DNA of 64,000 nucleotides from Leptotrichia wadei (GTDB lineage Bacteria; Fusobacteriota; Fusobacteriia; Fusobacteriales; Leptotrichiaceae): NCBI RefSeq assembly GCF_007990445.1, contig NZ_AP019841.1, positions 496,001 to 560,000 of the forward strand, read 5' to 3'. Shown piece by piece: positions 44,601 to 54,201 of this stretch (position 1 is its first letter; each line of letters starts with the position of its first letter). The notes under the pieces were generated by a model. It saw only the letters and a program-made list of their open reading frames with translations, ran no database searches and was not told where the DNA came from. The position numbers and the translations under genes were made by a program.

Positions 44601-44612
44601 TTTTTGATTTAG

Positions 44613-44632
44613 CAAGGGGTCTTAACCCCTTG
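44613..44632 (+). terminator. CAAGGGGT hairpin after speB
   Basis: CAAGGGGT (44613-44620) pairs with ACCCCTTG (44625-44632) just 12 bases after the speB stop. It is part of the recurrent hairpin family. Confidence 0.6.
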
Positions 44633-44662
44633 TGTACACAAAACTTAAATGTAATTTAAAAT

Positions 44663-45604
44663 TTATAACATTAAATAAACTAAATAAATTGTAGAAAAAC
44701 AGCAGATTGAGACAAAACTTGTCATATACATTAATAATATATTTTTTTTTATATCATCTAATCTAAATTCTTTTAATTTATCTCCAATTGTCGGCTTTTT
44801 TACTTCTTTTCCAAAATATGAAACTTTTCCACCAAACTGAACTCCCAGTGCTCCAGCTACAGCGCTTTCTGGATGAGCAGAATTTGGACTTGCGTGATTT
44901 TTTCTATCTCTTTTGAATATTTTCCAGGCATTTTTATAATTATATCTTAAAATATAACTTGCCGTTGTTATGAGAATTCCAGAAATTCTGGCAGGAATAA
45001 AATTTGCCACATCATCTAATTTTGCTGAAAACATGCCAAACTTCGCATATCTTTCATTTTTATATCCAACCATTGAATCAAGAGTATTTATTGCCTTATA
45101 AGTCATTGCTAGCGGGAGTCCGCCTAAAAACATATAAAACATCGGTGTAATCACTCCATCCACCATATTTTCCGAAATAGTTTCCATCGTACTTCTAATA
45201 ATCATTAATTTATCCATTTTTTCAGTATCTCTTGAAACAAGGTAAGATAACTTTTCTCTTGCCACTTTTAGATTTCCAAGTTTTACAATCCCATAAACTC
45301 TTTTCCCTTCACGAGCCAATGATTTTACAGAAAACACCGTATACATCAAATAAATTTCAATTATTTCAAATACTTTGTTAATTTTTGTTAATTTTACTAG
45401 AAAATACATAGCAAAAAACGTACTTGCAACTACTAAAATATTTAAAATTGCTCCACCAGTAAAACTTCCTTTTTTTCCATATAATCTTTTTTCCAGAAAT
45501 GTAATCATTTTTCCAATAATCTGAACTGGATGTATAATTTTCTCTGGATCTCCAAAAATTAAGTCTAAAATGAATGAAATCCATATTTTTACTAGAAAAT
45601 TCAT
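44663..45604 (-). CDS. cbiB: Adenosylcobinamide-phosphate synthase CbiB
   Basis: CbiB is a membrane enzyme that attaches aminopropanol (or its phosphate) to adenosylcobyric acid. The 313-residue chain has the family marks DLIFGDPEKIIHPVQIIGKMI near the start, RDTEKMDKLMIIRSTMETISENMVDGVITPMFYM and ASPNSAHPESAVAGALGVQFGG near residue 240. It adds a further late cobalamin step to cobT, cobS and cobC, although it lies 30 kb away and stands next to unrelated genes. Confidence 0.94.
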   Translation of the reverse strand: MNFLVKIWISFILDLIFGDPEKIIHPVQIIGKMITFLEKRLYGKKGSFTGGAILNILVVASTFFAMYFLVKLTKINKVFEIIEIYLMYTVFSVKSLAREGKRVYGIVKLGNLKVAREKLSYLVSRDTEKMDKLMIIRSTMETISENMVDGVITPMFYMFLGGLPLAMTYKAINTLDSMVGYKNERYAKFGMFSAKLDDVANFIPARISGILITTASYILRYNYKNAWKIFKRDRKNHASPNSAHPESAVAGALGVQFGGKVSYFGKEVKKPTIGDKLKEFRLDDIKKNILLMYMTSFVSICCFSTIYLVYLML

Positions 45605-45671
45605 TATTTATCTCCTATTATTCATTATTGTGTAACTCTTCTATAAACTATTTTACTTAAAAATCACTTTT

Positions 45672-46229
45672 TTAATAAACTATATCATCTGTTGCCCTTG
45701 CTCCCGCTTTTTCCATAATTTCTATCATTTCAATAGCATTCTCATCATTTTTATTCCAAAAATCTTTACTATAAAAACGCTTCCATACACCATTTATTGT
45801 ATCATAAAGAATCATATAAATCATAAATTCATCCTTATTTTCAGGACTGTAAATATACATTCTGTATTTATAATATTCTGGAGAATTACTATATTCTAAC
45901 TCTGTCAAATTTTTCCAGGGATATAATTTAATTACATCCTTTTCAAATTCATCCAAATAATTAGCAATTTCAATATAGGTAAGCCCCTTTTTGCTTCCTT
46001 TGTTATAAATTAACCCTACTTCCATAAAACTATCATTATTTTTATCCTCTGTTTCATATACCATTTTATTTTTTTCTACATCACAATAAATTTTATCTGT
46101 TAATTTTGTATTTTTAACCAGTTCTACCATTTTGCTTGCAGATTCTGTATTCCCTGTATACCAATTGCAATTAACTGAAAATCCTATTGTTTCTATCATT
46201 AAAAATACTAAAAATAAAAATTTTTTCAT
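45672..46229 (-). CDS. Secreted protein of unknown function, paralog B
   Basis: A signal peptide (MKKFLFLVFLMIETIGFS) is followed by a 165-residue domain homologous to that of the rightward gene at 35983-36546, including IYCDVEKNKMVY, VGLIYNKGSKKGLTY, EYYKYRMYIYSPENKDEF and the C-terminal TDDIVY. Its start has GGGAGGGG. The stop lies 68 bases from cbiB's start. No function is known to me. Confidence 0.75.
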   Translation of the reverse strand: MKKFLFLVFLMIETIGFSVNCNWYTGNTESASKMVELVKNTKLTDKIYCDVEKNKMVYETEDKNNDSFMEVGLIYNKGSKKGLTYIEIANYLDEFEKDVIKLYPWKNLTELEYSNSPEYYKYRMYIYSPENKDEFMIYMILYDTINGVWKRFYSKDFWNKNDENAIEMIEIMEKAGARATDDIVY

Positions 46230-46250
46230 AAATTTGTCCCCTCCCTTTTT

Positions 46251-47030
46251 TTATTTAAAACTAATCATAGCTGTAGCCCTTCCAGCGTTTTTTCCTTCCC
46301 TTCTATAAGAATGAAATTTTTCATCAAATGTACTTTCATCTGCTACAATCAAATTTTCCTGTTTTATCCCAAGTTTGAGTGCCATAAGTTCATTAAATTT
46401 TGTATTGTCAAAATGATACTTTCCTGTTTTTTCATTAAGCCAGAATGATTTTTCTACAATTTCCTTATCATTTTTCCAAAATTTTTCCACAAACTTATCA
46501 TGAAATTCATTTCCAACTTCGTAGTCCTTCTGACCAATTCCAATTCCTAACGCCATTATCACATTTTCAACTTTTGTTCCATAATTTTTTCCCATTTCCA
46601 GAAGTCCAGATTTCATCATTTCTTTAAACGTTCCAGGCCATCCCGAATGCCAGACCCCAATAACTTGATTTTCCTTATCATAAACAAAAATTGGCAGACA
46701 ATCTGCATAAAATGTAAAAATCGCAATATCCTTCCTTTTTGTCAAAAATCCGTCAATATTATCTTGCTTTTCATAATAATACTTTTCTGTATTTTCATCA
46801 ATAATTTTTACATTGTTAGAATGAGTCTGAAAAGCCATAACTTCCTGTTTATTTGACAAATCTAATTCCTTTAATAATTTTTTCCGATTTTTTTTCTGTA
46901 TTCCTTCTTCCTGATTTTCAATTGGACAATAATCAGACATATTTCCAGCAATTTTTTTGGTATAAACTGCTGTTATTCCATATTTTTCAAATTCTTCAAT
47001 ATAAAAGTAATTTTTCTTCTCGATAAACAT
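46251..47030 (-). CDS. pgeF: Peptidoglycan editing factor / laccase-domain protein (PgeF, YfiH)
   Basis: This 259-residue protein belongs to the YfiH/DUF152 family, described both as a purine nucleoside-processing enzyme and as a peptidoglycan editing factor. The metal-site motifs are visible: MAFQTHSNNVKI, FYADCLPIFVYD and VWHSGWPGTFKEM, with His, Cys and His ligands, and DESTFDEKFHSYRREGKNAGR at the end. GGAGAAAAA precedes the ATG. It is followed closely by the secreted hypothetical on the same strand. Confidence 0.9.
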   Translation of the reverse strand: MFIEKKNYFYIEEFEKYGITAVYTKKIAGNMSDYCPIENQEEGIQKKNRKKLLKELDLSNKQEVMAFQTHSNNVKIIDENTEKYYYEKQDNIDGFLTKRKDIAIFTFYADCLPIFVYDKENQVIGVWHSGWPGTFKEMMKSGLLEMGKNYGTKVENVIMALGIGIGQKDYEVGNEFHDKFVEKFWKNDKEIVEKSFWLNEKTGKYHFDNTKFNELMALKLGIKQENLIVADESTFDEKFHSYRREGKNAGRATAMISFK

Positions 47031-47073
47031 TTTTTCTCCCGTTTAAATTATAATTTTCAATTTGTTTAACCAT

Positions 47074-47964
47074 TTATTTTTTTCTATTTCCAAAATAATC
47101 TGTCAATTCCAAAAACAGCTGATTTCCATTAAAGTCATCAGAAATAATTTTTCTTGCTTTTTCCAAATATTCCTGAAGTAGCCTTTTACTTTCATCCAAT
47201 CCAAAAATGCTAGGATAAGTAGTTTTTTCATTTTCCACATCATTCGATTTTTTACCAATTTCCTCAAAATCCCCTTCAATATCTAAAATATCATCCTTAA
47301 TCTGAAATGCAATTCCCAACAACTTTGAATATTCCACCATTTTTTCACGCTTTTCACTTTCAACATCCAAAGCAATCATCGGCAATTCAATCGCAGCAGT
47401 CAGTAATTTCCCAGTCTTATGAGCGTGAATATATTTTAATGTGTCAATTTCCACTTTCTTATTTTCAGACTCCATATCCACAAACTGCCCGCCGACCATT
47501 CCAAAAAATCCTGCATATTCAGATAATCTTGAAATAATCTCAATTTTATTTTTATCCCCTAAACTTTTAGAATTAGCAATTATTCCAAAGGCTTCCGTCA
47601 AAAGAGCATCTCCCACAAGAACCCCGATTGCTTCATTGTATTTTTTATGAACTGTAAATTTACCACGTCTGTAATCATCATTGTCCATCGCTGGCAAATC
47701 ATCGTGAACAAGTGAATAGCAATGAATAAACTCGAGTGCAGCGGCAATTTCCTTAATTTTATCATAACTTTTACAATTATTTTTTTCAAACAAATCACAA
47801 ATCATATACATCAAAATAGGACGTATTCGCTTTCCTCCGTTCATAACCGCATATTCCATTGCCTCTGCCAATTTTTCAGGATATTTACCCCTATAATTCC
47901 CAAGTAATTCCCTCAGGCTATTCTCCACAACCTTCTTTTTCTCTTCCAAATATTCCCGTAACAT
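47074..47964 (-). CDS. ispA: Farnesyl/geranylgeranyl diphosphate synthase IspA
   Basis: IspA builds C15-C20 prenyl diphosphates for quinones and undecaprenyl phosphate. The two aspartate-rich motifs that bind magnesium and diphosphate are DDLPAMDNDD near residue 80 and FQIKDDILD near residue 225. I start at the ATG at 47964 (MLREYLEEKKK), for which GGGGGAT is well placed; a GTG five codons earlier lacks a good site. The order ispA with xseB next to it is common in bacteria. Confidence 0.93.
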   Translation of the reverse strand: MLREYLEEKKKVVENSLRELLGNYRGKYPEKLAEAMEYAVMNGGKRIRPILMYMICDLFEKNNCKSYDKIKEIAAALEFIHCYSLVHDDLPAMDNDDYRRGKFTVHKKYNEAIGVLVGDALLTEAFGIIANSKSLGDKNKIEIISRLSEYAGFFGMVGGQFVDMESENKKVEIDTLKYIHAHKTGKLLTAAIELPMIALDVESEKREKMVEYSKLLGIAFQIKDDILDIEGDFEEIGKKSNDVENEKTTYPSIFGLDESKRLLQEYLEKARKIISDDFNGNQLFLELTDYFGNRKK

Positions 47965-48073
47965 TTTATCCCCCGTCACTCAAATTTTTATTTTAAATAA
48001 AATTTATTTAAAAACTGAACTCAAAAATTTTAAATATTCTGCTTCTATACCTTCAAAAATCTATCTTTAATTT

Positions 48074-48295
48074 TTATTCAAACTCTTCCATTTCCACTTT
48101 TCCATTTTTTTCAAGCACCTTCATAACTTTCCCTTCCCCAGCTTCAAGCAATTTTTCAGAATCTTTAATAAGCTTAATCGCCTTTTCATATTCAGAAATT
48201 GAATCATCTAGCGACAATTCCTCACTTTCCAATTTTTCCAAAATTTCATCAATTTGTGTAATATTTTCTTCATAACTTTGTTTTTTTACTGCCAT
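48074..48295 (-). CDS. xseB: Exodeoxyribonuclease VII small subunit XseB
   Basis: XseB joins XseA in the nuclease that degrades single-stranded DNA. The 73-residue protein has the family core YEENITQIDEILEKLESEELSLDDSISEYEKAIKLI. It precedes ispA, as in many bacteria; xseA is not in this window. AAGGAGAAATAAA precedes the ATG. Confidence 0.93.
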   Translation of the reverse strand: MAVKKQSYEENITQIDEILEKLESEELSLDDSISEYEKAIKLIKDSEKLLEAGEGKVMKVLEKNGKVEMEEFE

Positions 48296-48322
48296 TTTTA
48301 TTTCTCCTTATTTTTTATTTTT

Positions 48323-48877
48323 TCAATCTTCAAACCTATAAAAACTAACCACCTTCTTATTGTAATCCCTCTCATCGTATTTCACAAAATTACCAATGTT
48401 ATCCGCCATTTTCTCATACGTGCTGTGTTCTGAAATTATAATTCCATCTCGTTCCAAAAGATTTTCTTCTGAAATTTTTTCAATCGTTTTTGTTGAAATA
48501 TTTTCCTTGTAAGGCGGATCTAAAAAGATTATATCAAATGCTTCACTTTTTCTTGCCAAAATTTCTATCGCTCGAAAAACATCATTTTTATAAGCACGGC
48601 ATTTTTCTTCCACGCCAAGATGATTCACATTTTCAATAATTACTCTAAGTGCCTCCTTATCCTCTTCAATCATAATCGCCCTTTTTGCCCCACGGCTAAG
48701 TGCTTCAAATGAAACATTCCCAGTTCCTGAATACAAGTCCAGAAACTTTGCATCCACAACTTTTTCTCCAATTATGCTGAAAATTGCCTCCTTTATCCTT
48801 TCCAGTGTTGGCCTGGTTTCTCTCCCCTCCCTCGACTTTATTCTCCTATTTTTCAACGTTCCTGCTATAATTCTCAT
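48323..48877 (-). CDS. rsmD: 16S rRNA (guanine966-N2)-methyltransferase RsmD
   Basis: RsmD methylates G966 of 16S rRNA during 30S assembly. The 184-residue protein opens MRIIAGTLKNRRI and has FLDLYSGTGNVSFEALSRGA (SAM motif I) and the catalytic IFLDPPY near residue 118. The start, length and motif order fit the family. It is followed by xseB with 27 bases between. Confidence 0.95.
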   Translation of the reverse strand: MRIIAGTLKNRRIKSREGRETRPTLERIKEAIFSIIGEKVVDAKFLDLYSGTGNVSFEALSRGAKRAIMIEEDKEALRVIIENVNHLGVEEKCRAYKNDVFRAIEILARKSEAFDIIFLDPPYKENISTKTIEKISEENLLERDGIIISEHSTYEKMADNIGNFVKYDERDYNKKVVSFYRFED

Positions 48878-48970
48878 TTTTCCCTCATTTCAATTTTTGT
48901 GATTCTCTCTATATTTGAATTAATCTGTGTATATTTTACTACATTTCAGGCAAAATTACCAATATTTACC

Positions 48971-49741
48971 CTACTTAAATTTTATTAAAATTTTTCCATC
49001 CAAGTTTACTCCACCCTCAAGCAATTCATAATGCTCTTTTGCACTATTTTTACTAATATTCTTAAATTCATAGTCTTTAAAATTTATACTGTCAATTTTT
49101 AAATCTGATTTATTATAAACATTTACATACAATATTTCCGCCTTATTTTTATTAAAAAAATTGTCAACTAGCTCAAAACTGTACACAAAATCCTTATTTC
49201 TTGAAAATTTTGTATTTACCAAATCATAATAAACAGCGATTTTCCCTTCTTCCATCGACGGAATAACCTTTGAAATGGCAAACCATTCACGCTGGATACT
49301 ATCTGTAACTTGACTTTCATAAATATTTTCATCAAATTTTATAACTGCCCTCAAATTTTGTGCCTTTTTATAATCTGTCAAAAACTTTATATTTTTTACA
49401 AATTTTCCCCGATTATTCGTATTTTTATTGCTAAAATCCTCTTTTAAGCTCTTCTCAATATTCGTATCCAGCCAAAACATAAACGTCGATTTCACATTAT
49501 AATTCCCAATATTCTCAAATGTATAAACACTTTCAACCTTTATTGTTTTATTTTTCTCAATCGTAATATTCAAATCTTCCCTTTTTATAATTAGCGGCTC
49601 CTGTCTTACAATTTTTAAATTCCCAATTGCCAAAAATTCTGATTTTGCAGAAAATGTTACAATGTTTATTGTAAAAAATATCATCATTATGAATGTTACT
49701 TTAAAAGATTTTTTTAATTTTTTATTATTTAAAAAAAACAT
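48971..49741 (-). CDS. Exported protein, possibly DUF4424-like
   Basis: A basic N-terminus and a hydrophobic span (residues 16-32) suggest export, with likely cleavage after FSA. The remaining 220 residues are rich in beta-strands (EDLNITIEKNKTIKVESVYTFENIGNYNVKSTFMFWLD), resembling secreted DUF4424-type domains that bear an immunoglobulin-like fold. No catalytic residues are recognisable. It stands downstream of dnaE on the same strand. The family name is uncertain. Confidence 0.6.
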   Translation of the reverse strand: MFFLNNKKLKKSFKVTFIMMIFFTINIVTFSAKSEFLAIGNLKIVRQEPLIIKREDLNITIEKNKTIKVESVYTFENIGNYNVKSTFMFWLDTNIEKSLKEDFSNKNTNNRGKFVKNIKFLTDYKKAQNLRAVIKFDENIYESQVTDSIQREWFAISKVIPSMEEGKIAVYYDLVNTKFSRNKDFVYSFELVDNFFNKNKAEILYVNVYNKSDLKIDSINFKDYEFKNISKNSAKEHYELLEGGVNLDGKILIKFK

Positions 49742-49765
49742 ATCTCAACTCCTTTAATTTTTTTA

Positions 49766-52700
49766 TCATTTCAACTTTATCCTCTCAACCCCCACTAATT
49801 TCCCAATTTTTCTAATAAACTTGAGCGACAGATTCACATTATACTTTTTAGACAATCTCACAACTTCCTTTTTTCCATTCGTTTTAAATGCCAAAAATAC
49901 TTGATTATCGCCTTTATTTTTTAAAATAATCTCTTTCAATTTTTGATTTGTTTCTTTCACTTCTTCGTCAATTAAAATGTATAATTTTAGATTTTTATTT
50001 TCTTCCAGATTTTCAATGTTGCAAATGTTGTTTAAAATAACTGTATTTCTATTTTGCTCGGTATTTACAATTCCTTCCAGTACCATAATCTGCCCTTCCG
50101 TGATTTTATAGCCAAAAGTTATGTATTCTCTTGGAAAACAGATTACTTCAATACTTTTTTGAAAATCTTCCATTTCAAATTTTACCATTGGCTCTTTTCC
50201 AGCTCGTGTTGTAAATTTTTTTACGTTTTTTACTATTCCGATAATTCGTACTTTTTTTAGCTCTTTTTGGGAAATTTCTGATATTTTATTGTGGAAAATT
50301 ATATTTATCAGATTTTTTTTCTCATTTAAAGGATGGCTTGAAACGTAGATTCCCAAATATTCCTTTTCATTTTGAAGCAAGACTTTTTGAGGAAACTCAT
50401 CGCTTTTTTCCATCTGGAAGTCAACTGATATTTCCTTTTTCCCTCCGAATAAAATTAATTGTAAATCTTCTTCAGATTCGTATTTTTTCTGACTGTATTC
50501 TAGAACTTTGTCAATGGACTTGTATTTTTCAAACCTGTTTCCATCAAGTCCATCCAATGCTCCCGACAAAATTAGTGATTCCAGCTGTTTTTTTGTAATT
50601 CCATTTTGCTTCATCCGATATCCAAAATCTTTGTAGGAAACAAACTTTCCATTTTTTCGTTCTTTTTTTATTTCATTAATTAAAGCTGCTCCCACGCCCT
50701 TTATCGCAAAAAGTCCAAATCTTATTCCAGTCTTTCCAAAATTTTCTTTATCCGCCTGATTTTCTTCAATTTCAAAATCATAATCAGACAAATTCACATC
50801 TGGCAAAAATATATTAATCCCTTTTTCCTTCGCTTCGTTCACAAAAATAACAAATCTATCCAGATTATGCACTTCGGTTGTCATTATCGCAGCAAAAAAT
50901 TCTAATGGATAATTTGCCTTAAAATATGCTGTCCAGTAAACGATCAAGGCGTAAGCCGCCGAATGTGACTTGTTAAATCCATATCCACCAAATTTTTCCA
51001 CTAAATCATAAATTTCGTTTGCTTTTTTCGATAAAACTCCGTTTTTTTGAGCATTCGTTACAAATTTTTCACGATTTTTCTTCATTAGTTCAGGATTTTT
51101 CTTTCCAATCGCACGCCGTAGCTCATCAGCTTCCCCAAGTGAATAATTTGCCATTTTACTCACAATTTTCATAACCTGCTCCTGATACAAAATTATTCCG
51201 TAAGTTTCCTCAAGTATGTATTTTAGCGAATCATCAATATATTTTATCTCAGTCCTGTTATTTTTCACATTTATAAAATCATCCACCATTCCACTTCGCA
51301 AAGGCCCTGGACGATACAGTGCAAGTAATGCGATTATGTCCTCAAATTTTTCAATTTTCATTTTTTTCATAAGGCTTCTGATTCCAGCTGACTCACATTG
51401 AAAAACTCCCATTGTATCAGCCTTTGTAAGCAATTCATACGTTTTTTCATCATTTAGAGGAATATCATTTAATACAATTTTTGTTTTTCTTCTTTTCTCA
51501 ATATTTTCCACAGTTTTTCGCAAAATTGTGAGATTTTTCAAGCCAAGAAAATCCATTTTTAAAATTCCCAGCTCTTCCAGTTCCTTCATCTGATACTGCG
51601 TCGAAACAATCTTCGTTTTTCCATCAGAATAAGTCGGAATCTCATCGCTTAGCACATCTTTGGAAATAACGACTCCAGCCGCATGGACAGAGGCATGCCG
51701 CACTTTTCCTTCCAATTTGAGCGAATAGTCAATCACTTTTTTTATTTCCTCATCAGTTTCATACATTTTTTTAAATTCAGGAATATTATTCAAAGCCTCT
51801 TTAAGTTCTGTATTAAAGGGTATCATTTTAGCAATTTTGTCAACCTTTGCAAGTGAAACGTTTAACACACGCCCAACATCACGAATAGCAAGCCTAGCCT
51901 TCAACGTTCCAAAAGTAATTATATGTGCCACATATTCTGTCCCGTATTTATTTACAACATAATCTATGACAATTTCCCGCTGTTCCTGGTCAAAATCTAT
52001 ATCAATATCAGGCATTGAAATACGCTCTGGATTCAAAAACCGTTCAAAAATCAGATTATATTTAAGCGGATCGATTTCTGTAATATTTAAGGCATAGGAA
52101 ACAATGCTCCCAGCCGCAGAACCCCGTCCAGGCCCCACATAAATTCCATTTTCCCGTGAAAATTTTATAAAATCCCAGACAATGATAAAATACCCGTTAT
52201 ATCCCATTTTATCAATAATTTCCAATTCATATTCTGCCCGCTCCAAAACATTCTCTAAATTATTTTTTAACAGTTCTTCCCGAATTTTTATTTCTTTTAA
52301 TTTCTGCCCAGCAATTTCATCTTTAACAAATTCTTTTTTTATTACTTCAAATTCTTTATCTAATCGCAATTTCTCAGCGTTTGAAATAGATTTCTTCAAA
52401 TACTTCTGAAAAATCCCCTCAAATACAAGGTTTCGTAAAAACTCCCTTTCACTCACATTTTCAGGCAATGAATATTTTGGAAACTTAAAATGATGAAATT
52501 CAAAATCAACATTGCAGTTTTCCACAATTTTTTCAATATTTCCTATCCCAGTTTCATAAAACTCGCTATATTCTTTATTTTCAAATTTTTTTTTTATTTC
52601 ATCCCCAGACTTTAAATACAGATCATCATACAAAATTTCATTATTTTCCGATTTCCCCCCTTCAATTTTACTTCCTTCCTTTATTGATTCCACAATTTTC

Positions 52701-53323
52701 TGCAAAACAGCATCCTCTTTATTCGGATAATAAATATCGTTAGTAATGACAAAATTTTCAGATTGATTTTTACGTACAATGTCAAATAACATTCTCCTAG
52801 CCTTTTCCAGCCTTCCCGCAGCAGGCACTTCAATAAAAAAATTATCCCCAAAATCTTTGCTCAATTTTTCAATAACTTTTCTAACCTGAGTGTTTTCCAA
52901 ATCCAAAATTCCCTTTACAGCTTCACTATTTACTCCACCTGACAAAATATACAAGTCATCCGAATATTTTTTCAATTCATCATACTTAATTTTATTCCGC
53001 TTCCGTGTAAATCTGCTATATGAAAGCGAAGACAGCTTAGACAAATTCTTATATCCATTCTGGTTTTTAGCAAGCAAAGTCAGCGAATATTCTCCAACTT
53101 TCTCCAGTCCATCTAGAAAAATCTCAAGTCCAATAATCGGCTTTATCCCGGCATTTTTACATTTCTTAAAAAATTCAATTGCCCCAAACATCGAAGTATC
53201 CGTAATCGCAAAAGCGTTAATCCCAAGTTCGCCAGCTCTTTTGACATATTCATCAATTTTTCCAACGCCTTCAAGCAATGAATACTCCGTATGCAATTTT
53301 AAATGTACAAATTTATTTCCCAT
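49766..53323 (-). CDS. dnaE: DNA polymerase III alpha subunit DnaE
   Basis: This is the main replicative polymerase, 1185 residues. The N-terminal PHP domain (VHLKLHTEYSLLEGVGKIDEY) is followed by the polymerase palm with the catalytic aspartates in RISMPDIDIDFDQEQREIVIDYV near residue 445 and the EDDLE-type region. A helix-hairpin-helix (YGFNKSHSAAYAL) and an OB-fold (VRIIGIVKNVKKFTTRAGKEPM) lie in the last third. The order of domains is that of DnaE, not of PolC. The start has no strong site of its own. Confidence 0.97.
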   Translation of the reverse strand: MGNKFVHLKLHTEYSLLEGVGKIDEYVKRAGELGINAFAITDTSMFGAIEFFKKCKNAGIKPIIGLEIFLDGLEKVGEYSLTLLAKNQNGYKNLSKLSSLSYSRFTRKRNKIKYDELKKYSDDLYILSGGVNSEAVKGILDLENTQVRKVIEKLSKDFGDNFFIEVPAAGRLEKARRMLFDIVRKNQSENFVITNDIYYPNKEDAVLQKIVESIKEGSKIEGGKSENNEILYDDLYLKSGDEIKKKFENKEYSEFYETGIGNIEKIVENCNVDFEFHHFKFPKYSLPENVSEREFLRNLVFEGIFQKYLKKSISNAEKLRLDKEFEVIKKEFVKDEIAGQKLKEIKIREELLKNNLENVLERAEYELEIIDKMGYNGYFIIVWDFIKFSRENGIYVGPGRGSAAGSIVSYALNITEIDPLKYNLIFERFLNPERISMPDIDIDFDQEQREIVIDYVVNKYGTEYVAHIITFGTLKARLAIRDVGRVLNVSLAKVDKIAKMIPFNTELKEALNNIPEFKKMYETDEEIKKVIDYSLKLEGKVRHASVHAAGVVISKDVLSDEIPTYSDGKTKIVSTQYQMKELEELGILKMDFLGLKNLTILRKTVENIEKRRKTKIVLNDIPLNDEKTYELLTKADTMGVFQCESAGIRSLMKKMKIEKFEDIIALLALYRPGPLRSGMVDDFINVKNNRTEIKYIDDSLKYILEETYGIILYQEQVMKIVSKMANYSLGEADELRRAIGKKNPELMKKNREKFVTNAQKNGVLSKKANEIYDLVEKFGGYGFNKSHSAAYALIVYWTAYFKANYPLEFFAAIMTTEVHNLDRFVIFVNEAKEKGINIFLPDVNLSDYDFEIEENQADKENFGKTGIRFGLFAIKGVGAALINEIKKERKNGKFVSYKDFGYRMKQNGITKKQLESLILSGALDGLDGNRFEKYKSIDKVLEYSQKKYESEEDLQLILFGGKKEISVDFQMEKSDEFPQKVLLQNEKEYLGIYVSSHPLNEKKNLINIIFHNKISEISQKELKKVRIIGIVKNVKKFTTRAGKEPMVKFEMEDFQKSIEVICFPREYITFGYKITEGQIMVLEGIVNTEQNRNTVILNNICNIENLEENKNLKLYILIDEEVKETNQKLKEIILKNKGDNQVFLAFKTNGKKEVVRLSKKYNVNLSLKFIRKIGKLVGVERIKLK

Positions 53324-53394
53324 AATTTCTACCTAATTTCTTTTTTAACTTATTAAAAAAATATTTCCATTTTTAAACCTTCCGTTTTAATATA

Positions 53395-54186
53395 TCAAAG
53401 TCCCTTTATCACTTCATAAATTCCATCTTCATCATTTGACAAAGTAATTCTGTCATCTGAAAATTTCTCTTTCAATTCTTCTTCTGCATTTCCCATAAGA
53501 TACCCATATTTCACAAATTTCAGCATTTCCAGGTCATTCCACTGATCTCCAAATGCCATTGTTTCTTCTGGAGAAATCCCATATTTTTTCAGCAGTTCCT
53601 TTATTGCCAGCCCTTTATTTACTTCCTTGTTCAAACATTCTAAATAATGCGGCTTTGAAAATACAAAATTAAGATGTGGCAATTTTTCTTCCAATTCCTT
53701 TTTTAATTCTAGTAAAATCGAATTTTCTGCGATAAATAATGCCTTTGTAGAAGATTTGCCGATGAATTCATCAAAATTTCTCACATAATATGGAATTTCT
53801 ACACTTTCTGAATATTTTTCCCCTTCTTCAGTTTCATGTTCAATATACAGCTTGTCATCCATATATAAATTCAGATGTATTCCCTTTTCTCTTGAAACTT
53901 TGATAAGCTCCCCCACATCCTGTGCCTCAACAGGCTTTTCAAAAATAACCTCACTATTCAAGGGATTTACAACCCTTCCCCCATTATAATTAATTACTGG
54001 ATTTTTAATTCCCAGCATTTCCACAAAAGGCTTTGATGAAGAAAATGTTCTCCCAGTTGCAACAAATGTTTTCACTCCCTTCCCTTCCAGTTCCCTCAGT
54101 TTCTTAATCAAATTTTTTGAAACTTTATGCCCGCTTGTCAGCACAGTTCCATCTAAGTCCATAAATATTGCTTTTATATTATCCAT
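53395..54186 (-). CDS. Cof-type HAD phosphatase
   Basis: A 263-residue HAD-superfamily phosphatase of the Cof subfamily. Motif I DLDGTVL is at residues 10-17, motif II ATGRTFSS at 43-50, the C2-type cap is between about 85 and 185, and motif IV GDQWNDLEML is near 215. Members dephosphorylate sugar phosphates, FMN or pyridoxal phosphate. The substrate is unknown. It is 15 bases from the nifS-like gene on the same strand. Confidence 0.9.
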   Translation of the reverse strand: MDNIKAIFMDLDGTVLTSGHKVSKNLIKKLRELEGKGVKTFVATGRTFSSSKPFVEMLGIKNPVINYNGGRVVNPLNSEVIFEKPVEAQDVGELIKVSREKGIHLNLYMDDKLYIEHETEEGEKYSESVEIPYYVRNFDEFIGKSSTKALFIAENSILLELKKELEEKLPHLNFVFSKPHYLECLNKEVNKGLAIKELLKKYGISPEETMAFGDQWNDLEMLKFVKYGYLMGNAEEELKEKFSDDRITLSNDEDGIYEVIKGL

Positions 54187-54201
54187 TTTAACTTCCTTTC
54201 T

